Shown here one piece after another: positions 39,212 to 52,560 of a DNA stretch of 64,000 nucleotides. Position 1 is the stretch's first letter. Each line of letters opens with the position of its first letter. The DNA is taken from contig JBHGNT010000024.1 in assembly GCA_043228905.1 (NCBI GenBank), positions 310,001-374,000 on the forward strand, in the 5' to 3' direction. The notes beneath the pieces were generated by a model. That model was not told the origin of the DNA. It saw only the letters and a program-made list of their open reading frames with translations, and did no database searches. The stretch comes from Azolla caroliniana (Eukaryota; Polypodiophyta). A program made the translations under genes and the position numbers.

Positions 39212-41169
39212 AGTAAATTAAAACGTTCATACCTGGCTCGTGCGATATCGAATTTTTGTGTTCAAACATGCGAATCGAAGCTAACAACGCTACCTATGAT
39301 ATGGAATTAAAAAATCAAGATTTTAGAACTCAGGTCGAGAGACATGACGAAAATAGCAAGCTTGAGGAGGGACTTGAGAGGAGCCCTTGAGTAAATTAAA
39401 ATGTTCATACCTGGCTCGTGTGATATCGAATTTTTCTGTTCAAACATGCGAATCGAAGCTAACAACGCTACCTAAGATATGGAATTAAAAAATCAAGATT
39501 TTGAAACTCAAGTCCAGAGGCATGACGAAATTACCTAATTTGAGGAGTGAGTTGAGAAGAGCTAGTAGGTAAATTTAAATGTTCATACCTGGCTCGTGTG
39601 ATATCGGATTTATGTGTTCAAATATGCGAATCGAAGCTAACAACGCTACCTATGATATGGAATTAAAAAATCAAGCTTTTGAAACTCAAGTCGAGAGAAA
39701 TGACGAAAATAGCAAACTTGAGGAGGGAGTTGAGAAGAGCTAGTAGGTAAATTTAAATGTTCATACCTGGCTCGTGTCATATCGGATTTATGTGTTCAAA
39801 TATGCGAATCGAAGCTAACAACGCTAGCTATGATATGGAATTAAAAAATCTAGATTTTAAAACTCAAGTCCAGAGACATGACGAAATTACCTAATTTGAG
39901 GAGTGAGTTGAGAAGAGCTAGTAGGTAAATTTAAATGTTCATACCTGGCTCGTGTCATATCGGATTTATGTGTTCAAATATGTGAATCGAAGCTAACAAC
40001 GTTAGCTATGATATGGAATTAAAAAATCAAGATTTTGAAACTCAGGTCGAGAGACATGAAGAAAATAGCAAACTTGAGGAGGGAGTTGAGAAGAGCCCTT
40101 GAGTAAATTAAAATGTTCATACTTGGCTCGTGTGATATCGAATTTTTGTGTTCAAACATGCGAATCGAAGCTAACAACGCTAGCTATGATATGGAATTAA
40201 AAAATCAAGATTTTAAACCTCAAGTCCAGAGACATGACGAAATTACCTAATTTGAGGAGTGAGTTGAGAAGAGCTAGTAGGTAAATTTAAATGTTCATAC
40301 CTGGCTCGTGTCATATCGGATTTATGTGTTCAAATATGTGAATCGAAGCTAACAACGTTAGCTATGATATGGAATTAAAAAACCAAGATTTTGAAACTCA
40401 GGTCGAGAGACATGAAGAAAATAGCAAACTTGAGGAGGGAGTTCAGAAGAGCCCTTGAGTAAATTAAAATGTTCATACTTGGCTCGTGTGATATCGAATT
40501 TTTGTGTTCAAACATGCAAATCGAAGCTAGCAATGCTAGCTATGATATGGAATTAAAAAATCAGGATTTTGAAACTCAGGTCGAGAGACATGACGAAAAT
40601 AGCAAACTTGAGGAGGGAGTTGAGAGGAGCCCTTGAGTAAAGTAAAATGTTCATACCTAGCTCGTGTGATATTGGATTTTTGTGTTCAAACATGCGAATG
40701 GAAGCTGGCGACGCTTCCTATGATATGGAATTAAAAAATCAAGATTTTGAAACTCAGGTCGAGAGACATGACGAAAATAACAAACCTTAGGAGGGAGTTG
40801 AGAGGAGCCCTTGAGTAAATTAAAATGTTCATACCTGGCTCGTGTGATATCGGATTTTTGTGTTCAAACATGCAAATCGAAGCTAACAATGCTAGCTATG
40901 ATATGGAATTAAAAAATCAAGATTTTAAAACTCAAGTCCAGAGACATGACGAAATTACCTAATTTGAGGAGTGAGTTGAGAAGAGCTAGTAGGTAAATTT
41001 AAATGTTCATACCTGGCTCGTGTGATATCGGATTTATGTGTTCAAATATGCGAATCGAAGCTAACAACGCTAGCTATGATATGGAATTAAAAAATCAAGA
41101 TTGTGAAACTCAGGTCGAGAGACATGACGAAAATAGCAAACTTGAGGAGGGAGTTGAGAAGAGCCCTTG
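39212..41169 (+). repeat. 11-monomer higher-order unit, copy 2 (1,958 bp)
   Basis: This full-length copy is exactly 11 x 178 bp. It carries the gattgtgaaactc change at its end (41,097), which recurs from 39,141 and again at 43,057, and ggacttgagagg near 39,370, shared with copy 3 (41,328) but not copy 1. A private change is agaggcatgacg near 39,517. Copies 2 and 3 share more private variants with each other than with copy 1, so they are the more recent duplication. Confidence 0.88.
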
Positions 41170-43127
41170 AGTAAATTAAAACGTTCATACCTGGCTCGTG
41201 CGATATCGAATTTTTGTGTTCAAACATGCGAATCGAAGCTAACAACGCTACCTATGATATGGAATTAAAAAATCAAGATTTTAGAACTCAGGTCGAGAGA
41301 CATGACGAAAATAGCAAGCTTGAGGAGGGACTTGAGAGGAGCCCTTGAGTAAATTAAAATGTTCATACCTGGCTCGTGTGATATCGAATTTTTCTGTTCA
41401 AACATGCGAATCGAAGCTAACAACGCTACCTAAGATATGGAATTAAAAAATCAAGATTTTGAAACTCAAGTCCAGAGACATGACGAAATTACCTAATTTG
41501 AGGAGTGAGTTGAGAAGAGCTAGTAGGTAAATTTAAATGTTCATACCTGGCTCGTGTGATATCGGATTTATGTGTTCAAATATGCGAATCGAAGCTAACA
41601 ACGCTACCTATGATATGGAATTAAAAAATCAAGCTTTTGAAACTCAAGTCGAGAGAAATGACGAAAATAGCAAACTTGAGGAGGGAGTTGAGAAGAGCTA
41701 GTAGGTAAATTTAAATGTTCATACCTGGCTCGTGTCATATCGGATTTATGTGTTCAAATATGCGAATCGAAGCTAACAACGCTAGCTATGATATGGAATT
41801 AAAAAATCTAGATTTTAAAACTCAAGTCCAGAGACATGACGAAATTACCTAATTTGAGGAGTGAGTTGAGAAGAGCTAGTAGGTAAATTTAAATGTTCAT
41901 ACCTGGCTCGTGTCATATCGGATTTATGTGTTGAAATATGTGAATCGAAGCTAACAACGTTAGCTATGATATGGAATTAAAAAATCAAGATTTTGAAACT
42001 CAGGTCGAGAGACATGAAGAAAATAGCAAACTTGAGGAGGGAGTTGAGAAGAGCCCTTGAGTAAATTAAAATGTTCATACTTGGCTCGTGTGATATCGAA
42101 TTTTTGTGTTCAAACATGCGAATCGAAGCTAACAACGCTAGCTATGATATGGAATTAAAAAATCAAGATTTTAAACCTCAAGTCCAGAGACATTACGAAA
42201 TTACCTAATTTGAGGAGTGAGTTGAGAAGAGCTAGTAGGTAAATTTAAATGTTCATACCTGGCTCGTGTCATATCGGATTTATGTGTTCAAATATGTGAA
42301 TCGAAGCTAACAACGTTAGCTATGATATGGAATTAAAAAACCAAGATTTTGAAACTCAGGTCGAGAGACATGAAGAAAATAGCAAACTTGAGGAGGGAGT
42401 TCAGAAGAGCCCTTGAGTAAATTAAAATGTTCATACTTGGCTCGTGTGATATCGAATTTTTGTGTTCAAACATGCAAATCGAAGCTAGCAATGCTAGCTA
42501 TGATATGGAATTAAAAAATCAGGATTTTGAAACTCAGGTCGAGAGACATGACGAAAATAGCAAACTTGAGGAGGGAGTTGAGAGGAGCCCTTGAGTAAAG
42601 TAAAATGTTCATACCTAGCTCGTGTGATATTGGATTTTTGTGTTCAAACATGCGAATGGAAGCTGGCGACGCTTCCTATGATATGGAATTAAAAAATCAA
42701 GATTTTGAAACTCAGGTCGAGAGACATGACGAAAATAACAAACCTTAGGAGGGAGTTGAGAGGAGCCCTTGAGTAAATTAAAATGTTCATACCTGGCTCG
42801 TGTGATATCGGATTTTTGTGTTCAAACATGCAAATCGAAGCTAACAATGCTAGCTATGATATGGAATTAAAAAATCAAGATTTTAAAACTCAAGTCCAGA
42901 GACATGACGAAATTACCTAATTTGAGGAGTGAGTTGAGAAGAGCTAGTAGGTAAATTTAAATGTTCATACCTGGCTCGTGTGATATCGGATTTATGTGTT
43001 CAAATATGCGAATCGAAGCTAACAACGCTAGCTATGATATGGAATTAAAAAATCAAGATTGTGAAACTCAGGTCGAGAGACATGACGAAAATAGCAAACT
43101 TGAGGAGGGAGTTGAGAAGAGCCCTTG
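41170..43127 (+). repeat. 11-monomer higher-order unit, copy 3 (1,958 bp)
   Basis: Third tandem copy. Private changes include tgttgaaatatg near 41,931 and gacattacgaaatt near 42,191. Copy 3 is followed by an aaaacgttcatacctgg monomer reading tgtgatatcg, where a fourth copy would have cgtgcgatatcg, so the tandem run ends at about 43,130. Confidence 0.87.
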
Positions 43128-44736
43128 AGTAAATTAAAACGTTCATACCTGGCTCGTGTGATATCGAATTTTTGTGTTCAAACATGCGAATCGAAGCTAA
43201 CAACGCTACCTATGATATGGAATTAAAAAATCAAGATTTTAAAACTCAGGTCGAGAGACATGACGAAAATAGCAAACTTGAGGAGGGAGTTGAGAGGAGC
43301 CCTTGAGTAAAGTAAAATGTTCATACCTGCCTGGTGTGATATCGAATTTTTGTGTTCAAACATGCGAATCGAAGCTAACAACGCTACCTATGATATGGAA
43401 TTAAAAAATCAAGATTTTGAAACTCAAGTCGAGAGACATGACGAAAATAGCAAACTTGAGGAGGGAGTTGAGAAGAGCTAGTAGGTAAATTAAAATGTTC
43501 ATACCTGGCTCGTGTCATATCGGATTTATGTGTTCAAATATGCGAATCGAAGCTAACAACGCTAGCTATGATATGGAATTAAAAAATCAAGATTTTGAAA
43601 TTCAGGTCGAGAGACATGACGAAAATAGCAAACTTGAGGAGGGAGTTGAGAAGATCCCTTGAGTAAATTAAAATGTTCATACCTGGCTCGTGTGATATCG
43701 AATTTTTGTGTTCAAACATGCGAATCGAAGGTAACAACGCTACCTATGATATGGAATTAAAAAATCAAGATTTTAAAACTCAGGTCGAGAGACATGACGA
43801 AAATAGCAAACTTGAGGAGGGAGTTGAGAGGAGCCCTTGAGTAAATTAAAATGTTCATACCTTGCTCGTGTGATATCGGATTTTTGTGTTCAAACATGCA
43901 AATCGAAGCTGCCAACGCTAGGTATGATATGGAATTAAAAAATCAGGATTTTGAAACTCAGGTAGAGAGACATGACGAAAATAGCAAACTTGAGGAGGGA
44001 GTTGAGAAGAGCCCTTGAGTAAATTAAAATGTTCATACCTGGCTCGTGCGATATCGAATTTTTGTGTTCAAACATGCAAATCGAAGCTGGCGACGCTACC
44101 TATGATATGGAATTAAAAAATCAAGATTTTGAAACTCAGGTCGAGAGACATAACGAAATTAGCAAACTTGAGGAGGGAGTTGAGAGGAGCCCATGAGTAA
44201 ATTAAAATGTTCATACCTGGCTCGTGCGATATCGAATTTTTGTGTTCAAACATGCGAATCGAAGCTAACAACGCTACCTATGATATGGAATTAAAAAATC
44301 AAGATTTTAGAACTCAGGTCGAGAGACATGACGAAAATAGCAAGCTTGAGGAGGGAGTTGAGAGGAGCCCTTGAGTAAATTAAAATGTTCATACCTGGCT
44401 CGTGTGATATCGAATTTTTCTGTTCAAACATGCGAATCGAAGCTAACAACGCTACCTAAGATATGGAATTAAAAAATCAAGATTTTGAAACTCAAGTCCA
44501 GAGACATGACGAAATTACCTAATTTGAGGAGTGAGTTGAGAAGAGCTAGTAGGTAAATTTAAATGTTCATACCTGGCTCGTGTGATATCGGATTTATGTG
44601 TTCAAATATGCGAATCGAAGCTAACAACGCTACCTATGATATGGAATTAAAAAATCAAGATTTTGAAACTCAGGTCGAGAGACATGACGAAAATAGCAAA
44701 CTTGAGGAGGGAGTTGAGAGGAGCCCTTGAGTAAAT

Positions 44737-46160
44737 TAAAATGTTCATACCTGGCTCGTGTGATATCCGATTTTTGTGTTCAAACATGCGAATCGAAGCT
44801 AACAACGCTAGCTATGATATGGAATTAAAAAATCAAGAATTTGAAACTCAGGTCGAGAGATGTGACGAAATTACCAAATTTGAGGAGTGATTTGAGAGGA
44901 GCCCTTGAGTAAATTAAAATGTTCATACCTGGCTCGTGTGATATCGGATTTTTGTGTTCAAACATGCGAATCGAAGCTGGCGACGCTACCTATGATATGG
45001 AATTAAAAAATCAAGATTTTGAAACTCAGGTCGAGAGACATGATTAAAATAGCAAACTTGAGGAGGGAGTTGAGAGGAGCCCTTGAGTAAAGTAAAATGT
45101 TCATACCTGGCTCGTGTGATATCGAATTTTTGTGTTCAAACATGCGAATCGAAGCTAACAACGCTACCTATGATATGGAATTAAAAAATCAAGATTTTGA
45201 AACTCAAGTCGAGAGACATGACGAAAATAGCAAACTTGAGGAGGGAGTTGAGAAGAGCTAGTAGGTAAATTAAAATGTTCATACCTGGCTCGTGTCATAT
45301 CGGATTTATGTGTTCAAATATGCGAATCGAAGCTAACATCGCTAGCTATGATATGGAATTAAAAAATCAAGATTTTGAAATTCAGGTCGAGAGACATGAC
45401 GAAAATAGCAAACTTGAGGAGGGAGTTGAGAAGATCCCTTGAGTAAATTAAAATGTTCATACCTGGCTCGTGTGATATCGAATTTTTGTGTTCAAACATG
45501 CGAATCGAAGCTAACAACGCTACCTATGATATGGAATTAAAAAATCAAGATTTTAAAACTCAGGTCGAGAGACATGACGAAAATAGCAAACTTGAGGAGG
45601 GAGTTGAGAGGAGCCCTTGAGTAAATTAAAATGTTCATACCTGGCTCGTGTGATATCGGATTTTTGTGTTCAAACATGCAAATCGAAGCTAGCAACGCTA
45701 GCTATGATATGGAATTAAAAAATCAGAATTTTGAAACTCAGGTCGAGAGACATGACGAAAATAGCAAACTTGAGGAGGGAGTTGAGAGGAGCCCTTGAGT
45801 AAAGTAAAATGTTCATACCTGGCTCGTGTCATATCGGATTTTTGTGTTCAAACATGCGAATCAAAGCTCGCGACGCTAGCTATGATATGGAATTAAAAAA
45901 TCAAGATTTTGAAACTCAGGTTGAGAGACATGACGAAAATAACAAACTTGAGGAGGGAGTTGAGAAGAGCCCTTGAGTAAATCAAAATGTTCATACCTGG
46001 CTCGGTTGATATCGGATTTTTGTGTTCAAACATGCGAATCGAAGTTAACAACGCTACCTATGATATGGAATTAAAAAATCAAGATTTTGAAACTCAGGTC
46101 GAGAGACATGACGAAAATAGCAAACTTGAGGAAGGAGTTGAGAAGAGCTAGTAGGTAAAT
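44737..46160 (+). repeat. 8-monomer higher-order unit, copy 1 (1,424 bp)
   Basis: The offset to copy 2 is exactly 1,424 bp (8 x 178). Marks are tgatatccga at 44,761/46,185, tgattaaaatagc at 45,041/46,465, ctcggttgat at 46,001/47,425, gctaacatcgc near 45,336/46,760 and aatcaaagctcgcgacg near 45,861/47,285. The only difference noticed is aacaacgctagc near 44,800 against aacaaagctagc near 46,224, next to the boundary. The duplication is therefore probably very young. Confidence 0.88.
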
Positions 46161-47762
46161 TAAAATGTTCATACCTGGCTCGTGTGATATCCGATTTTTG
46201 TGTTCAAACATGCGAATCGAAGCTAACAAAGCTAGCTATGATATGGAATTAAAAAATCAAGAATTTGAAACTCAGGTCGAGAGATGTGACGAAATTACCA
46301 AATTTGAGGAGTGATTTGAGAGGAGCCCTTGAGTAAATTAAAATGTTCATACCTGGCTCGTGTGATATCGGATTTTTGTGTTCAAACATGCGAATCGAAG
46401 CTGGCGACGCTACCTATGATATGGAATTAAAAAATCAAGATTTTGAAACTCAGGTCGAGAGACATGATTAAAATAGCAAACTTGAGGAGGGAGTTGAGAG
46501 GAGCCCTTGAGTAAAGTAAAATGTTCATACCTGGCTCGTGTGATATCGAATTTTTGTGTTCAAACATGCGAATCGAAGCTAACAACGCTACCTATGATAT
46601 GGAATTAAAAAATCAAGATTTTGAAACTCAAGTCGAGAGACATGACGAAAATAGCAAACTTGAGGAGGGAGTTGAGAAGAGCTAGTAGGTAAATTAAAAT
46701 GTTCATACCTGGCTCGTGTCATATCGGATTTATGTGTTCAAATATGCGAATCGAAGCTAACATCGCTAGCTATGATATGGAATTAAAAAATCAAGATTTT
46801 GAAATTCAGGTCGAGAGACATGACGAAAATAGCAAACTTGAGGAGGGAGTTGAGAAGATCCCTTGAGTAAATTAAAATGTTCATACCTGGCTCGTGTGAT
46901 ATCGAATTTTTGTGTTCAAACATGCGAATCGAAGCTAACAACGCTACCTATGATATGGAATTAAAAAATCAAGATTTTAAAACTCAGGTCGAGAGACATG
47001 ACGAAAATAGCAAACTTGAGGAGGGAGTTGAGAGGAGCCCTTGAGTAAATTAAAATGTTCATACCTGGCTCGTGTGATATCGGATTTTTGTGTTCAAACA
47101 TGCAAATCGAAGCTAGCAACGCTAGCTATGATATGGAATTAAAAAATCAGAATTTTGAAACTCAGGTCGAGAGACATGACGAAAATAGCAAACTTGAGGA
47201 GGGAGTTGAGAGGAGCCCTTGAGTAAAGTAAAATGTTCATACCTGGCTCGTGTCATATCGGATTTTTGTGTTCAAACATGCGAATCAAAGCTCGCGACGC
47301 TAGCTATGATATGGAATTAAAAAATCAAGATTTTGAAACTCAGGTTGAGAGACATGACGAAAATAACAAACTTGAGGAGGGAGTTGAGAAGAGCCCTTGA
47401 GTAAATCAAAATGTTCATACCTGGCTCGGTTGATATCGGATTTTTGTGTTCAAACATGCGAATCGAAGTTAACAACGCTACCTATGATATGGAATTAAAA
47501 AATCAAGATTTTGAAACTCAGGTCGAGAGACATGACGAAAATAGCAAACTTGAGGAAGGAGTTGAGAAGAGCTAGTAGGTAAATTAAAATGTTCATACCT
47601 GGCTCGTGTGATATCCGATTTTTGTGTTCAAACATGCGAATCGAAGCTAACAAAGCTAGCTATGATATGGAATTAAAAAATCAAGAATTTGAAACTCAGG
47701 TCGAGAGATGTGACGAAATTACCAAATTTGAGGAGTGATTTGAGAGGAGCCCTTGAGTAAAT
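46161..47762 (+). repeat. 8-monomer higher-order unit, copy 2 and start of a third
   Basis: Copy 2 (46,161-47,584) appears identical to copy 1 apart from one base near the left edge. A stub of a third copy follows, with tgatatccga at 47,609 and class C gagatgtgacg. It breaks off near 47,762, where atttaaatgttcatatcggg replaces attaaaatgttcatacc. The 47.6-47.9 kb stretch is itself repeated near 51.86-52.2 kb. Confidence 0.86.
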
Positions 47763-50700
47763 TTAAATGTTCATATCGGGCTCGCGTGATATCGGATTTT
47801 TGTGTTCAAACATGCAAATCGAAGCTAACAACGCTACCTACGATATGGAATTAAAAAATCAAGATTTTGAAACTCAGGTCGAGAGACATGACGAAAATAG
47901 CAAACTTGAGGAGGGAGTTGAGAGGAGCCCTTGAGTAAATTAAAATGTTCATACCTGGCGCGTGTGATATCCGATTTTTGTGTTCAAACATGCGAATCGA
48001 AGCTAACAACGCTAGTTATGATATGGAATTAAAAAATCAAGAATTTGAAACTCAGGTCGAGAGATGTGACGAAATTACCAAATTTGAGGAGTGATTTGAG
48101 AGGAGCCCTTGAGTAAATTAAAATGTTCATATCGGGCTCGTGTGATATCGGACTTTTGTGTTCAAACATGCAAATCGAAGCTAACAACGCTACCTATGCT
48201 ATCGGACTTTTGAAACTCAGGTCGAGAGACATGACGAAAATAGCAAACTTGAGGAGGGAGTTGAGAGGAGCCCTTGAGTAAATTAAAATGTTCATACCTG
48301 GCTCGTGTGATATCGGATTGTTGTGTTCAGACATGCGAATCGAAGCCAACAACGCTACCTATGATATGGAATTAAAAAATCAAGATTTTGAAACTTAGGT
48401 CGAGAGACATGACGAAAATAGCAAACTTGAGGAGGGAGTTGAGAGGAGCCCTTGAGTAAATTAAAATGTTCATACCTGGCTCTTGTGATATCGGATTTTT
48501 GTGTTCAAACATGCGAATTGAAGCTAACAACGCAAGCTATGATATGGAATTAAAAAATCAAGATTTTGAAACTCAGGTCGAGAGATGTGACGAAATTACT
48601 AAATTTGAGGAGTGATTTGAGAGGAGCCCTTGAGTAAATTAAAATGTTCATACCTAGCTCGTGTGATATCGGATTTTTGTGTTCAAACATGCGAATCGAA
48701 GCTAACAACGCTAGCTATGATATGGAATTAAAAAATCAAGATTTTGAAACTCAGATCGAGAGACATGACGAAAATAGCAGACTTGAGGAGGGAGTTGAGA
48801 GGAGCCCTTGAGTAAATTAAAATGTTCATACCTGGCTCGTGTGATATCCGATTTTTGTGTTCAAACATGCGAATCGAAGCTAACAACGCTAGCTATGATA
48901 TGGAATTAAAAAATCAAGATTTTGACACTCAGGTCGAGAGACATGACGAAAATAACAAACTTGAGGAAGGAGTTGAGAAGAGCTAGTAGGTAAATTAAAA
49001 TGTTCATACCTGGCTCGTGTCATATCGGATTTTTGTGTTCAAACATGCGAATCGAAGCTAACAACGCTACCTATGATATGGAATTAAAAAATCAAGATTT
49101 TGAAACTCAGGTCGAGAGACATGACGAAAATAGCAAACTTGACGAAGGAGTTGAGAGGAGCCCTTGAGTAAATTAAAATGTTCATACCTGGCTCGTGTGA
49201 TATCCGATTTTTGTGTTCAAACATGCGAATCGAAGCTAACAACGCTAGCTATGATATGGAATTAAAAAATCACGATTTTGAAACTCAGGTCGAGAGATGT
49301 GACGAAATTACCAAATTTGAGGAGTGATTTGAGAGGAGCCCTTGAGTAAATTAAAATGTTCATATCGGGCTCGTGTGATATCGGATTTTTGTGTTCAAAC
49401 ATGCAAATCGAAGCTAACAACGCTACCTATGATATGGAATTAAAAAATCAAGATTTTTAAACTCAGGTCGAGAGACATGATGAAAATAGCAAACTTGAGG
49501 AGGGAGTTGAGAAGAGCCCTTGAGTAAATTAAAATGTTCATACCTGGCTCTTGTGATATCGGATTTTTGTGTTCAAACATGCGAATTGAAGCTAACAACG
49601 CAAGCTATGATATGGAATTAAAAAATCAAGATTTTGAAACTCAGGTCGAGAGATGTGACGAAATTACTAAATTTGAGGAGTGATTTGAGAGGAGCCCTTG
49701 AGTAAATTAAAATGTTCATACCTAGCTCGTGTGATATCGGATTTTTGTGTTCAAACATGCGAATCGAAGCTAACAACGCTAGCTATGATATGGAATTAAA
49801 AAATCAAGATTTTGAAACTCAGATCGAGAGACATGACGAAAATAGCAGACTTGAGGAGGGAGTTGAGAGGAGCCCTTGAGTAAATTAAAATGTTCATACC
49901 TGGCTCGTGTGATATCCGATTTTTGTGTTCAAACATGCGAATCGAAGCTAACAACGCTAGCTATGATATGGAATTAAAAAATCAAGATTTTGAAACTCAG
50001 GTCGAGAGACATGACGAAAATAGCAAACTTGAGGAGGGAGTTGAGAAGAGCCCTTGAGTAAATTAAAATGTTCATACCTGGCTCGTGTCATATCGGATTT
50101 TTGTGTTCAAACATGCGAATCGAAGCTAACAACGCTAGCTATGATATGGAATTAAAAAATCAAGATTTTGAAACTCAGGTCGAGAGACATGACGAAAATA
50201 ACAAACTTGAGGAAGGAGTTGAGAAGAGCTAGTAGGTAAATTAAAATGTTCATACCTGGCTCGTGTCATATCGGATTTTTGTGTTCAAACATGCGAATTG
50301 AAGCTAACAACGCTACCTATGATATGGAATTAAAAAAGGAAGATTTTGAAACTCAGGTCGAGAGACATCACGAAAATAGCAAACTTGAGGAGTGATTTGA
50401 GAGGAGCCCTTGAGTAAATTAAAATGTTCATATCGGGCTCGTGTGATATCGGATTTTTGTGTTCAAACATGCGAATCGAAGCTAACAACGCTACCTATGA
50501 TATGGAATTAAAAAATCAAGATTTTGAAACTCAGATCGAGAGACATGAAGAAAATAGCAAACTTGAGGAGGGAGTTGAGAGGAGCCCTTGAGTAAATTAA
50601 AATGTTCATACCTGGCTCGGTTGATATCGGATTTTTGTGTTCAAACATGCGAATCGAAGCTAACAACGCTAGCTATGATATGGAATTAAAAAATCAAGAA

Positions 50701-52560
50701 TTTGAAACTCAGGTCGAGAGACATGACGAAAATAATAAACTTGAGGAGGGAGTTGAGAGGAGCCCTTGAGTAAATCAAAATGTTCATACCTGGCTCGGTT
50801 GATATCGGATTTTTGTGTTCAAACATGCGAATCGAAGCTAACAACGCTACCTATGATATGGAATTAAAAAATCAAGATTTTGAAACTCAGGTCGAGAGAC
50901 ATGACGAAATTACCAAATTTGAGGAGTGATTTGAGAGGAGCCCTTGAGTAAATTAAAATGTTCATATCGGGCTCGTGTGATATCGGATTTTTGTGTTCAA
51001 ACATGCAAATCGAAGCTAACAACGCTACCTATGATATGGAATTAAAAAATCAAGAATTTGAAACTCAGGTCGAGAGACATGACGAAAATAACAAACTTGA
51101 GGAGGCAGTTGAGAGGAGCCCTTGAGTAAATTAAAATGTTCATACCTGGCTCGTGTGATATCGGATTTTTGTGTTCAATCATGCAAATCGAAGCTAACAA
51201 CGCTAGCTATGATATGGAATTAAAAAATCAAGATTTTGAAACTCAGGTCGAGAGACATGACGAAAATAGCAAACTTGAGGAGGGAGTTGAGAGGAGCCCT
51301 TGAGTAAATTAAAATGTTCATACCTTGCTCGTGTGATATCGGATTTTTGTGTTCAAACATGCAAATCGAAGCTAGCAACGCTAGCTATGATATGGAATTA
51401 AAAAATCAGGATTTTGAAACTCAGGTAGAGAGACATGACGAAAATAGCAAACTTGAGGAGGGAGTTGAGAAGAGCCCTTGAGTAAATTAAAATGTTCATA
51501 CCTGGCTCGAGCGATATCGAATTTTTGTGTTCAAACATGCGAATCGAAGCTAACAACGCTACCTATGATATGGAATTAAAAAATCAAGATTTTAGAACTC
51601 AGGTCGAGAGACATGACGAAAATAGCAAGCTTGAGGAGGGAGTTGAGAGGAGCCCTTGAGTAAATTAAAATGTTCATACCTGGCTCGTGTGATATCCAAT
51701 TTTTCTGTTCAAACATGCGAATCGAAGCTAACAACGCTACCTATGATATGGAATTAAAAAATCAAGATTTTGAAACTCAAGTCCAGAGACATGACGAAAT
51801 TACCTAATTTGAGGAGTGAGTTGAGAAGAGCTAGTAGGTAAATTAAAATGTTCATACCTGGCTCGTGTGATATCCGATTTTTGTGTTCAAACATGCGAAT
51901 CGAAGCTAACAAAGCTAGCTATGATATGGAATTAAAAAATCAAGAATTTGAAACTCAGGTCGAGAGATGTGACGAAATTACCAAATTTGAGGAGTGACTT
52001 GAGAGGAGCCCTTGAGTAAATTAAAATGTTCATATCGGGCTCGCGTGATATCGGATTTTTGTGTTCAAACATGCAAATCGAAGCTAACAACGCCACCTAT
52101 GATATGGAATTAAAAAATCAAGATTTTAAAACTCAGGTCGAGAGACATGACGAAAATAGCAAACTTGAGGAGGGAGTTGAGAGGAGCCCTTGAGTAAATT
52201 AAAATGTTCATACCTGGCTCGTGTGATATCGGATTGTTGTGTTCAGACATGCGAATCGAAGCCAACAACGCTACCTATGATATGGAATTAAAAAATCAAG
52301 ATTTTGAAACTTAGGTCGAGAGACATGACGAAAATAGCAAACTTGAGGAGGGAGTTGAGAGGAGCCCTTGAGTAAATTAAAATGGTCATACCTGGCTCTT
52401 GTGATATCGGATTTTTGTGTTCAAACATGCGAATTGAAGCTAACAACGCTAGCTATGATATGGAATTAAAAAATCAAGATTTTGAAACTCAGGTCGAAAG
52501 ATGTGACGAAATTACTAAATTTGAGGAGTGATTTGAGAGGAGCCCTTGAGTAAATTAAAA
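47585..52560 (+). repeat. Block with 6-mer and 22/24-mer duplications
   Basis: Two relationships are visible. First, the gctcttgtgatatcgg, gcgaattgaagc, acgcaagctatg monomer and its neighbours (48,481-48,900) recur 1,068 bp (6 x 178) on, at 49,549-49,970. Second, 47,609-47,940 recurs at 51,868-52,200 (offset 4,259 bp), and 48,280-48,620 recurs at 52,196-52,540 (offset 3,916 bp, 22 x 178; ggattgttgtgttcagac at 48,315/52,231). The offset change of 343 bp equals two monomers minus 13 bp, so the right-hand copy lacks the stretch that includes the 165-bp chimeric monomer. Confidence 0.75.
48051..48215 (+). other. Chimeric 165-bp monomer with local template switch
   Basis: After acgctacctatg the monomer should read atatggaattaaaaaatc and so on. 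Instead it reads ctatcggacttttgaaactc, and the landmark spacing is 165 bp. The 13-bp string tatcggacttttg at 48,200-48,212 copies 48,146-48,158 of the same monomer, including its unusual gactttt (nearly all other units have gattttt). The part carrying gatatggaattaaaaaatc is lost. Confidence 0.88.

Larger units (their letters stand above)
36900..44730 (+). repeat. Array domain 3: 11-mer higher-order repeat and flanks
   Basis: The core at 37,270-43,127 is the 11-mer described separately. The left flank (about 36,360-37,260) matches 38,840-39,200 at an offset of 2,480 bp (14 x 178 - 12). The right flank (43,128-44,730) returns to class A and A/B mosaic units resembling domain 2: ccttgctcg near 43,860, caaatcgaagctgccaacg near 43,902, tagaactc near 44,307. 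This flank leads into the first class C unit near 44,858. Confidence 0.65.
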
